From Patellaria atrata CBS 101060 (taxonomy: Eukaryota; Ascomycota; Dothideomycetes; Patellariales; Patellariaceae): a stretch of 64,000 nucleotides of DNA. The notes beneath the pieces were generated by a model, which saw only the letters and a program-made list of their open reading frames with translations, did not search any database and was not told the DNA's origin. Below are positions 1-11,260 of this stretch, one piece after another. Position numbers and translations under genes: made by a program. Numbering within the stretch: position 1 is the stretch's first letter; every line of letters starts with the position of its first letter. The stretch lies in contig MU006098.1 of the NCBI GenBank assembly GCA_010093705.1, forward strand, positions 231,981-295,980, in the 5' to 3' direction.

Positions 1-702
1 GTACGGAATGTTTGATGCTGAGGGAGTTGGAGGTTCAGATAAGAAAGGCGCGGATGAGGTCGCACCATAAGGAGACAGTCATGGAGGATGGAGGATGGCA
101 GTGCGTCTGGTAGGGTGTCCCGTCACGGGTGAGCACATGAGCTTTGAGCGATGAGCAACAGTGGATCTCAATTTCGTGCCATAGGAGTAAGTGCGATCAC
201 TGCGATCAATTGCTTGATTCATTGTAGAGCACCACTTGAGCCAGCAAGAAGGATTGGAGATTGAAGAGTTTCTCGCCCCCGAATGCCTGATGACCCCTCG
301 TCCTTCCCACTGAAACTGATCAGCCCTTTAGCTTGACCCCACATATTACCATCTCATCTAGTGGGCCGAATAATGGAAGTACCATATTCTCGTGCTCAGT
401 CTACCCTACCATGACAACCGACCCCACGCTACCTACCTTAGGTATATCTCCCTTCTACGAGAAAATCTAGGAATACGGATATTAAGCTACTCCTGGAATA
501 AATTACGGTAGTACTCCGAAGCCTTTATATCTGATTCATATTCGCTCTTTTCGGTGCAAAGAAACTGCCTTCGGTACTGACAGTCTGTATCAAGAATGTA
601 CCATTGATTTTGAACATATTATGAGCCTTTTGCGTTGGTGGGCGTGGATTTTCCATATCGGTGTTGTCGAATCGCATATCATCCAGTGCACATCTACTCG
701 CC
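1..702. other. Intergenic left edge
   Basis: No open frame with recognisable protein similarity is seen on either strand. The segment is the downstream flank of the AlkB-like gene and presumably the flank of a gene outside the window. No RNA gene or repeat was recognised. Confidence 0.5.
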
Positions 703-1621
703 TTACTTACTGCCTAAGCCCAAAATCTTCCTTCCTATCTCACTCACCTTTATCACATCCCTATATGTCAAACTTATCCTAGTTCCCCTCTCTAAACGCC
801 CGACTCCTTCCTCAATTGTTCGCCTCGTCTCCTCGCTCAGCATTTCCCAATTGGCAACGGTCGATGGGCCGAGTGTCTCATCAAAATTGACAGCCGAAAT
901 TCCGTGGAGAAGATCCCGATACGAGGAACCGATAGTAACCAGGAGGGAACCGGGTTCTTGAAAGATACGAGTAATTTGAATGCGAGAGCTGGGTGATTTG
1001 TCTTCTCTGGCATTCTCACTCCGCGCTACCCCTTTACTATAGATGTCCAGCACTCCGTACGCGTCTAGTGTGATCGTAGCAACCACCGGCGCATATGCAC
1101 TACCGTCTTCATGTGGCATTATCCCTTCCCCAGGCTTGTACTCATTGATGAGGACGTGGTTTGGGGCTCTATGAGGAGAGTTGTTGAATACTCCTAGTTC
1201 CTCAAAGCGAGATGCAACAGACGCTGTGGTGGTAAGCCAGCTCGGAAGGGGTGCAGCGAGAAGGGTTGACGTGGCGGTTAAGGGTGAAGGATGGGTTTGG
1301 AGTCGTCGGTGACTGAGGTGGGTCCAACGGTTTGGAGGAATCTGTTGAGCGGAATTAGTAAGACTGAGAAAATAGAGAAAAATTCTCGCGGAAGTAAGAG
1401 AAGTAGAAGTAGATATGCTGGGGTGATTACGTTGCCTTTTGGGTAATGAGTGACTGTTCTTCGGTAGTGAGAAAGGCGGGAATGTAATAGAAGGATGGAA
1501 GAAGGGAGGGGATTCGGAAAGTTTCAAGAGCATCATGGCAGTTGGAGGCAGCATGGGAAGACGATTCCATCATGGCAGTACTTTTGGGGTGGAATGAAAT
1601 TGAATAAATTATGGAAGACAA
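703..1621 (-). CDS. ALKBH6-like 2-oxoglutarate/Fe(II) dioxygenase
   Basis: Two-exon gene of the AlkB family, closest by eye to eukaryotic ALKBH6, a nuclear/cytoplasmic dioxygenase of still debated substrate. The first exon (1621-1436) contains FYYIPAFLTTEEQSLI, the usual start of the family, and the second (1341-703) contains WTHLSHRRLQ, NHVLINEY and MPHEDG with the iron-binding H-x-D. The distal His lies in DLLHG and the 2-oxoglutarate arginines in RGTRISLTYRDV near the C-terminus. The two exons join in frame only if the intron (1435-1342) uses a GC donor (AAG|GCAACG) with a CAACAG acceptor; the nearby GT at 1430 shifts the frame. The model gives 274 aa if translation starts at 1621; a start at the inner ATGs (about 1573) is equally possible. 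The gene is divergent from pin4 with about 190 bp between them, so a shared promoter is likely. Confidence 0.85.
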
Positions 1622-1812
1622 AGATGAGAAGAGCAGAAGACTGGGAGCTTGGGATGTCCAGTGTTGTTTTTAACGCGAGTCATGTTCCTTTTTGCCCCAC
1701 TTTCATCATCAACAAGCGGGAAGACTGAGCGGTGGGAATTTGACAGAAACACGGTTCCTCACTCCTAAACTATATCCACTTGTGTGCTCATCCTACTACT
1801 TCTTACACTGTA

Positions 1813-2283
1813 ATGGCTCCTAAGAACAAGGCTGCCGGTAGTAGTAAAGACACCTCTAAATCCAAATCCAAAGACACCAAGTCCAAAGACTCCAGCGAGA
1901 AAGCCGACAAGTCCTCTGGCAAGCTCAAAGCAGCTACGAGCATCAACGTCCGACATATTCTCTGCGAGAAACACTCGAAGAAAGAGGAAGCTCTTACAAA
2001 GTTGCGGGATGGTGCTAAGTTCGACGATGTAGCAAGGGAGTTTTCAGAGGATAAAGCGAGGCAAGGTATGCATTGATACATCATAATTTCAAATTGCTGC
2101 TATGTAATTGACATGAATGGTATTATAGGAGGCTCATTAGGATGGAAGATTCGAGGTTCCTTACTAGCAGAGTTTGAAAAGGTCGCATATGAACTCGAAC
2201 CAAGTACGACTGGGAACCCCAAGTACGGTGAAGTTAAGACCAAGGAGGGATATCATATTATGATGGTGGAAGGAAGGAAGTAA
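1813..2283 (+). CDS. pin4: Parvulin-type peptidyl-prolyl isomerase Pin4
   Basis: Small parvulin (Par14/Pin4 type) that isomerises peptidyl-prolyl bonds and in other eukaryotes associates with pre-ribosomes and chromatin. Exons 1813-2065 and 2129-2283 join in phase 1 (GTATGC donor, TATAG acceptor) to 135 aa. A basic Lys/Ser-rich tail (residues 1-38: repeated SK, KSKD) precedes the rotamase domain, which begins [18 protein letters not shown] and continues [20 protein letters not shown] and ends [10 protein letters not shown]. There is no WW domain, which separates it from the Pin1 group. The start at 1813 is preferred over 1780 because the family starts MAPKNK and the upstream in-frame stretch is not conserved-looking. 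Confidence 0.95.
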
Positions 2284-2524
2284 GATCAAGTGATGATGAT
2301 TGATGGTGGGCGTAAGGTGTCATAGCTTCAGGACTATCGTGATGAAGTGATATCGAAGAAAGAAACCTTTCAAATAGGAGTGTACATGAGGACTAATGAG
2401 TGAATACGTCCGAGAGGGACATAAGACGTCCCAATAGTAAGAGACTACCCCGATTGTGAAGGAGTAAGGTGCTCGGTCGACGTCTTGGATTCTACCAGAT
2501 GCGTAAAACGAGTTCCTATAATCT

Positions 2525-3388
2525 CTAGAATCCTAATGCAATCCAACTTGCAGATGCAGCAACCATCTTCGTATCTTCCCATGTGTGTAAACCCCATTTG
2601 AATCCTTTCTTCGTAATCTTGACAGCCTCAACCTTTATTCTTAGGTCGGTCCCCCCTTTTATATCAAACATGTTCAGCGCTATTAGCACAGTCGGCTTCC
2701 CCAAGAACGGTTGAGCAAACGCGACCTCTCCAAAATTTTCTTGTTCTGGAGTACTGAAGAACGATCTCACCTCGCTCGTTCCAATCGTCCCACTCGCAAC
2801 CTTGGGTTTGGTCTTAGGGAATGCGATCCATGTCAGACCGGCCCCCGAGAATGTACTATCACCCCAAGTGTCCAGATGCGCTGTGAATCCCGTCGTCGAT
2901 ACATTTGTAGCTCGTGCAGATAGCCTGTAGAAAGCTTGATCCACGTCCAAGTCCACACGGTTAAACCAAACGATGACTTCAGGCTGAACCTTGAAGGGTA
3001 TGGCGAATCTGATCTCCTTCTGAGCTTCCCGCACCCGAAGGGTCCAATTCTCATTCTGTGTATCAAAACTCCCGGATTGGCATTCTTTGGCCGTTGTTTT
3101 GTGCTCTAACCACTGCACTGCGGCTTCCTTGACCATACCATAGTTGCTGTCTACTCCAACTTTCAACTGAGAGGTGGTAATATCGGAGATGTTTATTGAG
3201 GCACGTAGGGGATAATCTCGCGAGAGGTCCAGTAGTTTGAATCCTGCTGCTATACTGGGAGGCTCCTTATAATTGCCCTTTGGAAGAGCGATGAGACGGG
3301 AGGTATGAAGTGATGGTTCATCGTGAGAATGCACCTCCAGGGTGCTGAAGAATCCTGTATCAGAGCCCGGTGTAGAGAGATGCACCAT
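2525..3388 (-). CDS. Triple H-type lectin domain protein
   Basis: Intronless 287-aa protein built from H-type lectin (discoidin I C-terminal/agglutinin-type) folds that bind N-acetylgalactosamine-like sugars. The third copy (about residues 200-287) is canonical: VAFAQPFLGKPTVLIALN, then KKGFKWGLHTWEDTK and SASWIALGF. The second copy (about 105-190) has AIPFKVQPEVIVWFNRVDLD and GFTAHLDTWGDS with LTWIAFP. Residues 20-95 show the same spacing (IAAGFKLLDLS, LKVGVDSN, AVQWLEHK) and look like a diverged first copy. No signal peptide is visible, so the product is likely cytosolic or released unconventionally. Fungal lectins of this kind are linked to defence against grazers or to cell recognition; that role is inference here. 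Confidence 0.85.
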   Translation of the reverse strand: MVHLSTPGSDTGFFSTLEVHSHDEPSLHTSRLIALPKGNYKEPPSIAAGFKLLDLSRDYPLRASINISDITTSQLKVGVDSNYGMVKEAAVQWLEHKTTAKECQSGSFDTQNENWTLRVREAQKEIRFAIPFKVQPEVIVWFNRVDLDVDQAFYRLSARATNVSTTGFTAHLDTWGDSTFSGAGLTWIAFPKTKPKVASGTIGTSEVRSFFSTPEQENFGEVAFAQPFLGKPTVLIALNMFDIKGGTDLRIKVEAVKITKKGFKWGLHTWEDTKMVAASASWIALGF

Positions 3389-3746
3389 AGCTCATGACGA
3401 TAGCATATAAGGAATAGTAATAGAAACCGAGATGGTGCATAATGGCGAATTATAGCCCAAAGGTGACGCATGAGGAGCAAAGCAACTACGAACGTGAAGT
3501 TGACGGGAACAAGAAACTGGTAATGAGGCTTGGCAGACGTATTGAGTACTCTCAGATTTTTATCAATACATACAACGGTCTAAATTTTGTTTTAAAAGAC
3601 ACCAGGCTTACAGTTCTAAGAAGAGAGTGCTGAAGATATACCAACGTAATTATTCACGCAGATCATGGTATCGTGGGAATGGGTGACATATTTGACAATG
3701 CACTGTGGAGAATCTACTCGCAACAGTAGAAGTAATTGAGAGAGTA
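3389..3746. other. Intergenic between lectin and KRI1 genes
   Basis: About 360 bp serving as promoter of the lectin gene and 3' flank of KRI1. A 63-codon frame at 3442-3633 has no similarity that I recognise. Confidence 0.5.
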
Positions 3747-5658
3747 TCATACAGTAACCTTCTGATTTTTCTTTCTTGATCTCTTCCGCTTCTTTCCTTT
3801 ATGTTCTCTTATATCAACATCAATTTCCTCGCCTTTCTCTTCCGTAGACCCAAGGATTTTGCTGGAGAATACTTCTTCCCTCGGACCATTCGCGTCACCG
3901 AATGTTTCCTTCCTCCACTCTCGTAGTCTCGCTTTTTTGCCTAGTTTTTTCCGATCTTTCTTCTTTTTCTCTGGATCTCTAAACGTGGCCATCTTTTTCA
4001 GTCCAGCGTACTGATTCAATTGACTATCATCTGCGAGCAATATATCCAACGACGTTAACCCAAAGGTCGTTGGGGAGGTCTGACGGTACCGGAATCCAGA
4101 AGGCTTTTTATCAGGAAGTGAAGTGATCAGATCACGATCGACGAGCGACTCGATGATTCGGCGCTCACGGCGAGCGTCGCGTTTAACTTCAGCACGTACT
4201 TGAAGACGGGCCTTTCTAGTAGATAAATCATTTCGCACGGGAGACTCGAGTTCGCTATCGTCGCTAACGACTTCTCCGTTGATATCATCGTTCTCATTTT
4301 CGGAATCTGTGAGTGTGAAGCGAGGTTTACTATTATCTTCCTCGGCCGCAAATTCCGGAACAAGATCCTTAATATCAATATCGTCGTCCCAAGTTGGCTT
4401 CTTAAGCTTACGTTTTCTCTTAGACTTTGAATCACTCTCTTCGTCTCCAGAGTTTAAATTCTGTTCATAGTATTTGTCGCCAAATCGAGCATTCATCTGG
4501 GCATCCCACTCATTGTCATCCCAGTCTTCATTCAAAACCTTCTCCCATTCATCTGCGGATATTTGTTTGCCTCTCAACCCGGCAGCTTCCTTTATTTTCT
4601 TAACTTTTTCCTGCAGTTCATCAATCTTGAGTTTCCGTAATCTTGCCTTCTCTTCCTCTCGTTCTTGTTTCTCGGCGGCTTTCTTAGCTTTTTCGGCCTC
4701 ACGTATCTTCTTACGGCCGCTCAATTCTTCACGACGGACAGAGTATTTCGCGGTGGCTGTACGAGAGTGAGTCATAATCTTTTCATTAGCGCCTTCAGGA
4801 TCCTCGAATCGAAGATTGTATGCAGCCTCGAATGCTTCTGCCCGTGCATCCTCTTCCTCATCATCTGATTCAAAGGGTTGCCATTGAGATGTCGCTGTAG
4901 GTATCCAAGCCCGAGCTGCCATAAAGTTTGATAGGAAATTTTCAGGGTCTTTATCCGCATTCTCAACATCTACAGTAGTAATAGCTTGGGTAACTTCCAT
5001 CGGAGGAGGTTGTTTCTCCTTTCGCACCAAGAATTCATCCTCTGATGTTGAATCATCTATTCCATTTTGACCTGACTCATGCATCTCACGCACAATGTTC
5101 CATTTGAGGTCTTCCTGCTCATCGATATAGGTCTTAGGTGAAAGATTATCATCCTCATTAACCTTAGCCGCACCGCCATTCAGCAACATAGCTCTGTGGT
5201 AGTCCCGGAGATGCATTGGCTTTTCCTTCTCTTTAAATGCCGCCGCATTTTCTTCTGGTCCCGATGATTTATAGAATGTCGTCGCATTGTCATAGACTCG
5301 AGGATCTTTAGAACGTATAGCTCGTAATGTGGCAGATATCTCAGCATCTAGTTCGGCTGTTACTAATTCGCCTTCCTCATCATCCTCGGATTCTGAGGAA
5401 TTGTCGGAGTCAGATTCGGCTCTGTCTTCGGATGTGGATTGTTTGCCATATTTTTCTTCGACTATACAAATATTAGATTTTGTGGTTCGAAAACTATGCT
5501 ATATGCTGTAACATACGTCGCTGTATTTCCTCTCTTTTCTTGTTATGTTCAAATCGGCGAGCATAGCTATCGTTGATTTTCAGCGAAACCCCGCCATTCA
5601 CTTCATCTGAATCGCTTTCATCTAGTAGTTTGACTCGTTTCGTGGGTCTAGTAGCCAT
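3747..5658 (-). CDS. KRI1: KRI1 ribosome biogenesis protein
   Basis: Nucleolar factor needed for 40S subunit assembly (partner of Krr1 in yeast). Exons 5658-5517 and 5461-3747 join in phase 1 (GTATGT donor, GTATAG acceptor) to give 618 aa. The start at 5658 adds the short N-terminal exon reading MATRPTKRVKLLDESDSDE, followed by NDSYARRFEHNKKREEIQR, which is the family start. The middle is acidic and charged (EDDEEGE, long Lys/Glu coiled stretches around residues 300-360). The conserved C-terminal domain is visible as FRYRQTSPTTFGLTSLDIL, ADDSQLNQYAGLKKMATFRD and KLGKKARLREWRKETFG, ending in a basic KRKRSRKK tail consistent with a nucleolar signal. Confidence 0.95.
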
Positions 5659-6707
5659 GATTACGGTGCAGGTGCAATTCTGGGTCTTATCGATATGATT
5701 TCGTCGAAAAAAAGGTTGGAGCTGTTCGGCATCGGCAAAATATTTCGCTGGTGCATAGGCGGCGGCTTAGAGTTAGCCGAGAATTACGGAGAAGCTACCC
5801 AAAGTCCTTTCTTACCGCCTTCAACAGCGTATCGGTGGGTAGCACCAAGCGTTTCGGGGCTGAGCACCTTAGCACCCCCTAAAACTTTGGCCCTAGATGC
5901 CTCTTGTCTGGGGGCGATTATTCTGCCGGTTTTATTAAAAGCGGGCGGTGAGAAAGAACTTTGGGTAGCTTCTTCCGTACCTTAGAACTACCTGAGTCTC
6001 GCACGTGTCTCAGTTAAACTTGTCAAACTTGAGACCTGTCGTCACCCGAAAAAGGAGCCCAAACCCTTCAGTCAACGTTGACCTCAACATACATGATACC
6101 TCGACTCTTGACTTCTACAGCACCTTGTTAAATCTCTGACTACCGGATTAATCTCTACTAAAAGAAAAGAGGATGGAGATACACCTACCTAAGCGTTTCT
6201 CTAGCGAAGATCAATATTCCACTTGAGGGGGAATTGGAATTGGCAAGCTTTCTCCATGTTTACAAGGACCACACCTGGTCGAGGAACATCAACAGAGCAC
6301 TGCTATATGGCCTAGTCTAAGTAGTAACAAACGAGACTGGTATCACATAACCAACATGCGTGGTTGTGACTTTCCAATAAGCGCCAGGTACTCATTGCCG
6401 GGAATAATTGAATAGATTGATATTGCGGGGATGCAGAACAATTTCAGGCCTCACTTTGAATTTCTCCTGTCTAGAGTCTGCAAGTCAGCCGCATATTATA
6501 TTGTTGTAATGAGGATCTTTCAAGGCTCGCTCGTACACACTATAGAGCGCATTGAAAGCTATTTCCTTCGCCTACTTCCGCACTTTCCAAAGTCACCTCA
6601 GTATATAGCATCACTGGCCACGGAAAATATATATACTTAAGGGAAGAACGCAAATATGCGCCATCTACCCGCTTCTATATCGTGCTTTGGTATTGGAAAC
6701 CGCGACC
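5659..6707. other. Divergent promoter region
   Basis: One kilobase between KRI1 and the secreted cysteine-repeat gene, which point away from each other. Open frames at 5695-5985 and 6431-6640 lack recognisable domains and are probably noncoding. The gap is longer than the other intergenic spaces in the first 8 kb, as is usual upstream of regulated secreted proteins. Confidence 0.45.
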
Positions 6708-8065
6708 ATGAGGAAAGGCTTGTTACAGAATTTAGTATTGAGCACAGGGCTTTTATCCGCTCACACCTACGGATACATCGTGGATCGCCAGACGACGAAA
6801 CAACCTATTCCTAGCGAGACTGAAAAGGGCATTTCAACAGAATGTAAGAAGTGCCCGTATAGCTTATGTGCGAACAAAGTAGCATATGATTATGAGGCTA
6901 CTTTTAATCTCACATGTTGGACCGAAGGACAATCTATCAATAATGATACGTAAGTAGCGTATGAGTTTCAATAAGTAATCTAGTAAATAACCATTGTCGA
7001 TAGAACATGGCTTAAGACGAATGATGGATGCTATGTGACGCAATGGGATATTGTAGAGTATCCGGGCGACTGTGAGTGTCTACGAAACCTTCCTAAGATT
7101 ACTCCAATTGATAAAGTCTAGTCACAGAAGATCTCCCGTACTGTGGGCGTGTTCGTGAGCAATATACCAGAGCGTCTGCGAGGACTAAGTACAAAAGCGA
7201 GTGTCAAATAAGACCTGATCTTTCTCTGGAAAGGCCCAACTCCTTTAAGATGTACAAGGAAAATGTTGACCTAACACTCACGTGTCGAGCTTCGGACGGT
7301 GAAGAGGTCTTAGGAGACCTGTCCGTAAATTTCAATCTTAAATATCCCGGGACATACTGACCATGTGTTAGTGTATGGTATAAGACAACAGCAAATTGTT
7401 ATGTCAGTCGAACGGGATTGCAATCGACTCGCAGTATGACTACTTATTGATTATATGTTCTTGCGAAACTAACAATTAGACCAGACCTGGACAATCTGGA
7501 GGATTGTGGACCAATTCCTTTCCTGGAATATAAGATGCGCCTCCCAGATCCAGAGCCGACTACTACAGAAACCTCCTTCCCCACTGCAACCCCGGAGATG
7601 AAACGCCATGCCATGGAAGCCGTCAAACTATCTAGGGAAGCTATAAAAGCACACCGAGACTGGCTCGACCGCAGATGGCTGTACAATACTACTGCCGGAG
7701 AAGATTATGTTGCATGTCGGAAAGACATGGCGAATAATAGTAGGATTGTGAAGTTCTATGAATGGGCAGAGCAAATAGTCCCTCAATGTGGAACTTATAT
7801 TTCCAATGGTGAACATACGCTCGAAAAGTGAGTGAAAAAAAGCGAGAACCAAGTGAATTTTCTGACTGGTAGTTTAAGTATACTCCTACTTACGACAGAC
7901 TTCTGCTATGTTAAGGATATTTACACTGATCCAGGATTAACAGAGAGTAAGTGTTTTGGAATACGTATTTTGAATATTACGCTAATCTATAAAAAAGGCA
8001 CTCTACGGTGTATGTCCACATCCAATATCTCCCGGGGACTAGTTGTAGTGCTAACTCAAACATAG
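6708..8065 (+). CDS. Secreted cysteine-repeat protein, candidate effector
   Basis: Not a family I can name. The first exon (6708-6949) encodes a secretion-type N-terminus (MRKGLLQNLVLSTGLL then a cut near SAHTYGY). Further exons follow at 7004-7071, 7122 to about 7320, 7372 to about 7433, from about 7489 to 7827, and from about 7877 on. The mature protein carries a module seen three times: an aromatic-rich FNLTCW or LTLTCR stretch, then WLKTNDGCYVTQWD, VWYKTTANCYVSRT or LLLTTDFCYVKDIY, then EDLPYCG, NLEDCGP or LRCMS. Introns sit at matching places in the first two copies, which supports internal duplication. Exact junctions of the fourth exon and of the last two are uncertain because the best donors are weak. 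N-glycosylation sites (NLT, NNDT, NTT) fit an extracellular product. Confidence 0.55.
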
Positions 8066-8514
8066 CGCAGTATTTCCCTCATTGTGAATATTTTGTTGAC
8101 GAGTCGTAACCGCATAAAAAGTGAGGTCGCGAACAATCATATCGAATTATCATTTTACAGATTTACTAGGTCTTCCACTACCAACTTCTTTTGTCGTCTC
8201 GTCTAAAGGGACAATCTACAACTGTTGCATATAGCTCATTACTGTAAACGGAGTCAAACTAAAAGTAATGGCATCATCGTAGTGCGAAGACCGCATCTTG
8301 CAATCGTTCTATGCCTTCGATCAATTCTTGAGCTAACTTTCTCGCATACGAGTATGTGAACCCTGCTTTCTAAGGAAAGGGTATCTGCATCACAGCTGAA
8401 GTCCGAATTATCATTGTCCTTATTCTCTCGTCCAGGCAAGGTTTCGCCAATATTTGTCTTATCCTGGGTGAGCGCTAATCATCCAATCAGTCCCCAGGGC
8501 ATCTTGTATGAGTA
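8066..8514. other. Intergenic, no gene seen
   Basis: Convergent 3' flanks of the cysteine-repeat gene and the first rhodopsin-fold gene. The 61-codon minus frame at 8254-8439 has no partner exon or recognisable motif. Confidence 0.45.
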
Positions 8515-10096
8515 TTAAACCCCCAAAAGTGTTGTTTCATGATGGAATACAACCTCAAAGCTTGATATCTTCTTTATCCCATGAACGCTACCCAGCGATA
8601 GATTCAGTGGTGCAGAGTCTGTATTGACTGAAATTTCCGAAGTGCTGACGTTGTCTTGTAGTTCAATAGTGTCATTGATTGTCGGCCATCCCAACGAGTC
8701 GATGTTTGAGTTTCGCAGATTTCGAATGCCCATATTGTTATTATATTGGATTGAGTTCATCTTATGAAAAATGTGCTGGTATAATTTCGAAACGGAAGCC
8801 ATACAGGGTATAATAAGGCCGATAGAAGCTTCAAGATTACTAGAGCAATTAATCAGCAGAGCTCTAATGCTCAGTTTCTCTGCTCCATACTTAAGTGAGT
8901 ACCCAGAAACTACATTCAAATTAGACTTAGCATCGCTAAAAGTTTGAAGGCGGTAGATTAGGTTGATCAGGCTGCAGATACATGCACTATACAAAGAGAT
9001 TATTATGCGCGTAGATTCCACTGTTGGGCGGAATTCCTTACCAAACACCGGCCAGAAAAACAAAGTATACTGGTAACTTCCTCTTAAAGGTTATCCGTAT
9101 ATTCCAGATAGCTGGAATCGGGAGAACAAGCAGATAGATATCGGCCGAAAAGCTCAAGACTGCTTGGAAGATGATTATATGACTTGCAGTAGATGCAATT
9201 CGTGCAGTCCCACCCGGTTGCGCTTCTGCTAAACCTCTGAGGTAATTAATCCTACCATGGCCTCCTCTTGGCCTACATAAGAATCCTAAGATGATTGCGC
9301 TAATAGAGTGTCCCAGAAAAGTTGAGACGATACCGAAGTATACAAGGAATCGGGTCCATCGCAGTGGTCTGAAAGAGGTGAGGATCAGCCAAAACAAGGT
9401 CAGTTTGATCAACCACATAGCAGGGCCGTAATACATTGATAGCGCAAAGGATTGCTGATAACCTTTTAGCAAGGAGTGGAACATCTGGACTAGATTAACG
9501 TACAATCAACGTTGATCTTGTTAAGTCTTTGACTTTCAGTTCCCATATTTCGAAACCCCATGGTCCTTTGGTAACAGCTTTACATCCACAGACTCCTTAG
9601 CACTTGATAGGACATTACAGACGAGCGGATTCATACATACCTACAGTCTGCAGGGCTATGAGGACTACTCCAGCAGGCTAGACTTGTCAGAAGCTTCATA
9701 GAACCAATCCTCTCCCATTGAACGTACAAAGCTGATCATATAAACGTCTATGTAACAATAAGCGGAGTTACATAAAACGAAGTCTTCAAGATACTCACAA
9801 TCATCTGGCGTAATTCTTTTAAATATCCGTACTTTTACGTAAATGCGGATAGCCAAAAATACGGTCATCAAGAGAAGGCCTACTGCTGCGGTTACCATAA
9901 CTGGGCAACCATGGTATCCCGGATTTTCAAAGTTTGGAATGACCCTCTGGAAACTCCAACATCAGCTTCAACGAACCTGTCTAGAAAGGTAAACGAGACT
10001 GGGGTTGCTTACCGGTGGGGGAGGTGCTAAGGGAAACTCATCTAATACCGCCAGATCAGCTTCATTGAGCTTCCCAAAGAGCTGGTCTGCCACAAT
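8515..10096 (-). CDS. Rhodopsin-fold membrane protein, copy 1 (Pth11/SAT4-like), start codon missing
   Basis: Multi-exon seven-helix protein of the fungal rhodopsin-domain (Pth11/SAT4-like) group, thought to act as a plasma-membrane receptor. Exon order on the minus strand: a short leader ending LAPPPP (near 10013), a first helix with TAAVGLLLMTVFLAIRIYVK (from about 9950), a tiny exon reading VYMISF, then GVVLIALQTV, GPWGFEIWELKVKDLTRS, the long exon 9460-9060 (WLIKLTLFWLILTSFRPLRW, IISAIILGFLCRP-type helix, then ADIYLLVLPIPAIWNI) and the tail 9059-8515 with EASIGLIIPCMASVSKLY. All helices read through, matching copy 2 downstream. The leader frame (from the upstream TAA to the LAPPPP splice) has no ATG, so this copy may be a recent pseudogene, or start at 9898 as a shorter protein, or use a non-AUG start. 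Confidence 0.6.
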
Positions 10097-11260
10097 CGAT
10101 ATTCCTCCCCATCCAATCCATATCCATGGGGAATGTCGGGGTATTTATTTCTTGACGACTGTGTGCCATGCTGCGGAAACTCCGTGTAACTAAAATATTC
10201 AGCGTGGAGTAGTGCTTATAGACTTGTTACATTGAGCCAAAGCATTTCCTACTTTGAATCGACGAAAGCCAATCGAATGGTAACTTGAGTGACTTGGAAA
10301 GATGATCAAAGATCTGTCTTCCGACAAGGAAATGACCCCGCGGAGTGATTGAGAAAAGCTCATTGGAACCAAAGAAGTATGCTGTTTATATCTTTCGCGT
10401 CTTTCTGTTTCGAAATCGATTTTAATCGTGGGGGCGGATGATTATCATGCTTTGTATTGGTAACTACTTACTGCGGCTGAGCTCCAGGGTCATCAGTCTG
10501 GGGACCAGTAATACTGTTTTGCAGATACACAGAAGGCTGACGTAAGGACACTGCTAATTTGAACTACTTCAGCTGTTGAGTTTTCGACCCCAGCTAAGTT
10601 ATGATTGTCGTGCTACAGTAATAGCATATTAATCTCATTGAAGCCGTCAAACGGTGTTATGCCGAAAATTGAAACGATCAGTTTTGGTGCGTCAATTTGT
10701 ATACCACTTATCTTCGTACGCGAATCTATCGAGTACTTGCGTCAACTCTTATCTATGAAGCGCTGCTAAGGCCGAAATCAAAGTTCGAAACAATCGTTCC
10801 GAACCGGGTAGGAAGAGTGACCTGGTTGAATTTATTTTTCTAAAGAGTTTGGAGATAGTTTGTATTGCTAGGTAAGGCGTTACTAATTCTCCGTGCGGTT
10901 AACCAAAGGGTTTCAGAAGGACGACAATAGAAGACAAGCCAAAGGAAACCCTTCCGAGTAAGAAAAGATTAGCAAAAACTGTATATGTTCTTCTAGTGTA
11001 GTTACTCCATTCCCCACGTGTTTATTCTGCTTAGGAACAGCTTGCCGCGGTTGGGGTCTACCTTAGGCCCTCCAAATCCAAATCCTCATGAACAATTAGA
11101 AACCAGACACCACTGATATCAAAATGTACAATTTGAGCGTGGAGGAAAGCGCTGCCTGAAACGAGCGAACTGCGGAACCCAAATGAAGTTGTTAACATAA
11201 AGTTCAGTGGAACTGATGATCTCAGATCGCTCAACCCAAAAAATATTCATCCCATCGCAT
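10097..11260. other. Intergenic between tandem receptor genes
   Basis: About 1.16 kb with no recognisable gene; it includes the promoter of copy 1 and the 3' flank of copy 2. I looked for a third, degraded receptor copy and saw none. Confidence 0.45.

Noticed and set aside
5695-5985. 96-codon frame upstream of the secreted gene
   Set aside because: No motif, no splice partners, and it lies in a divergent promoter.
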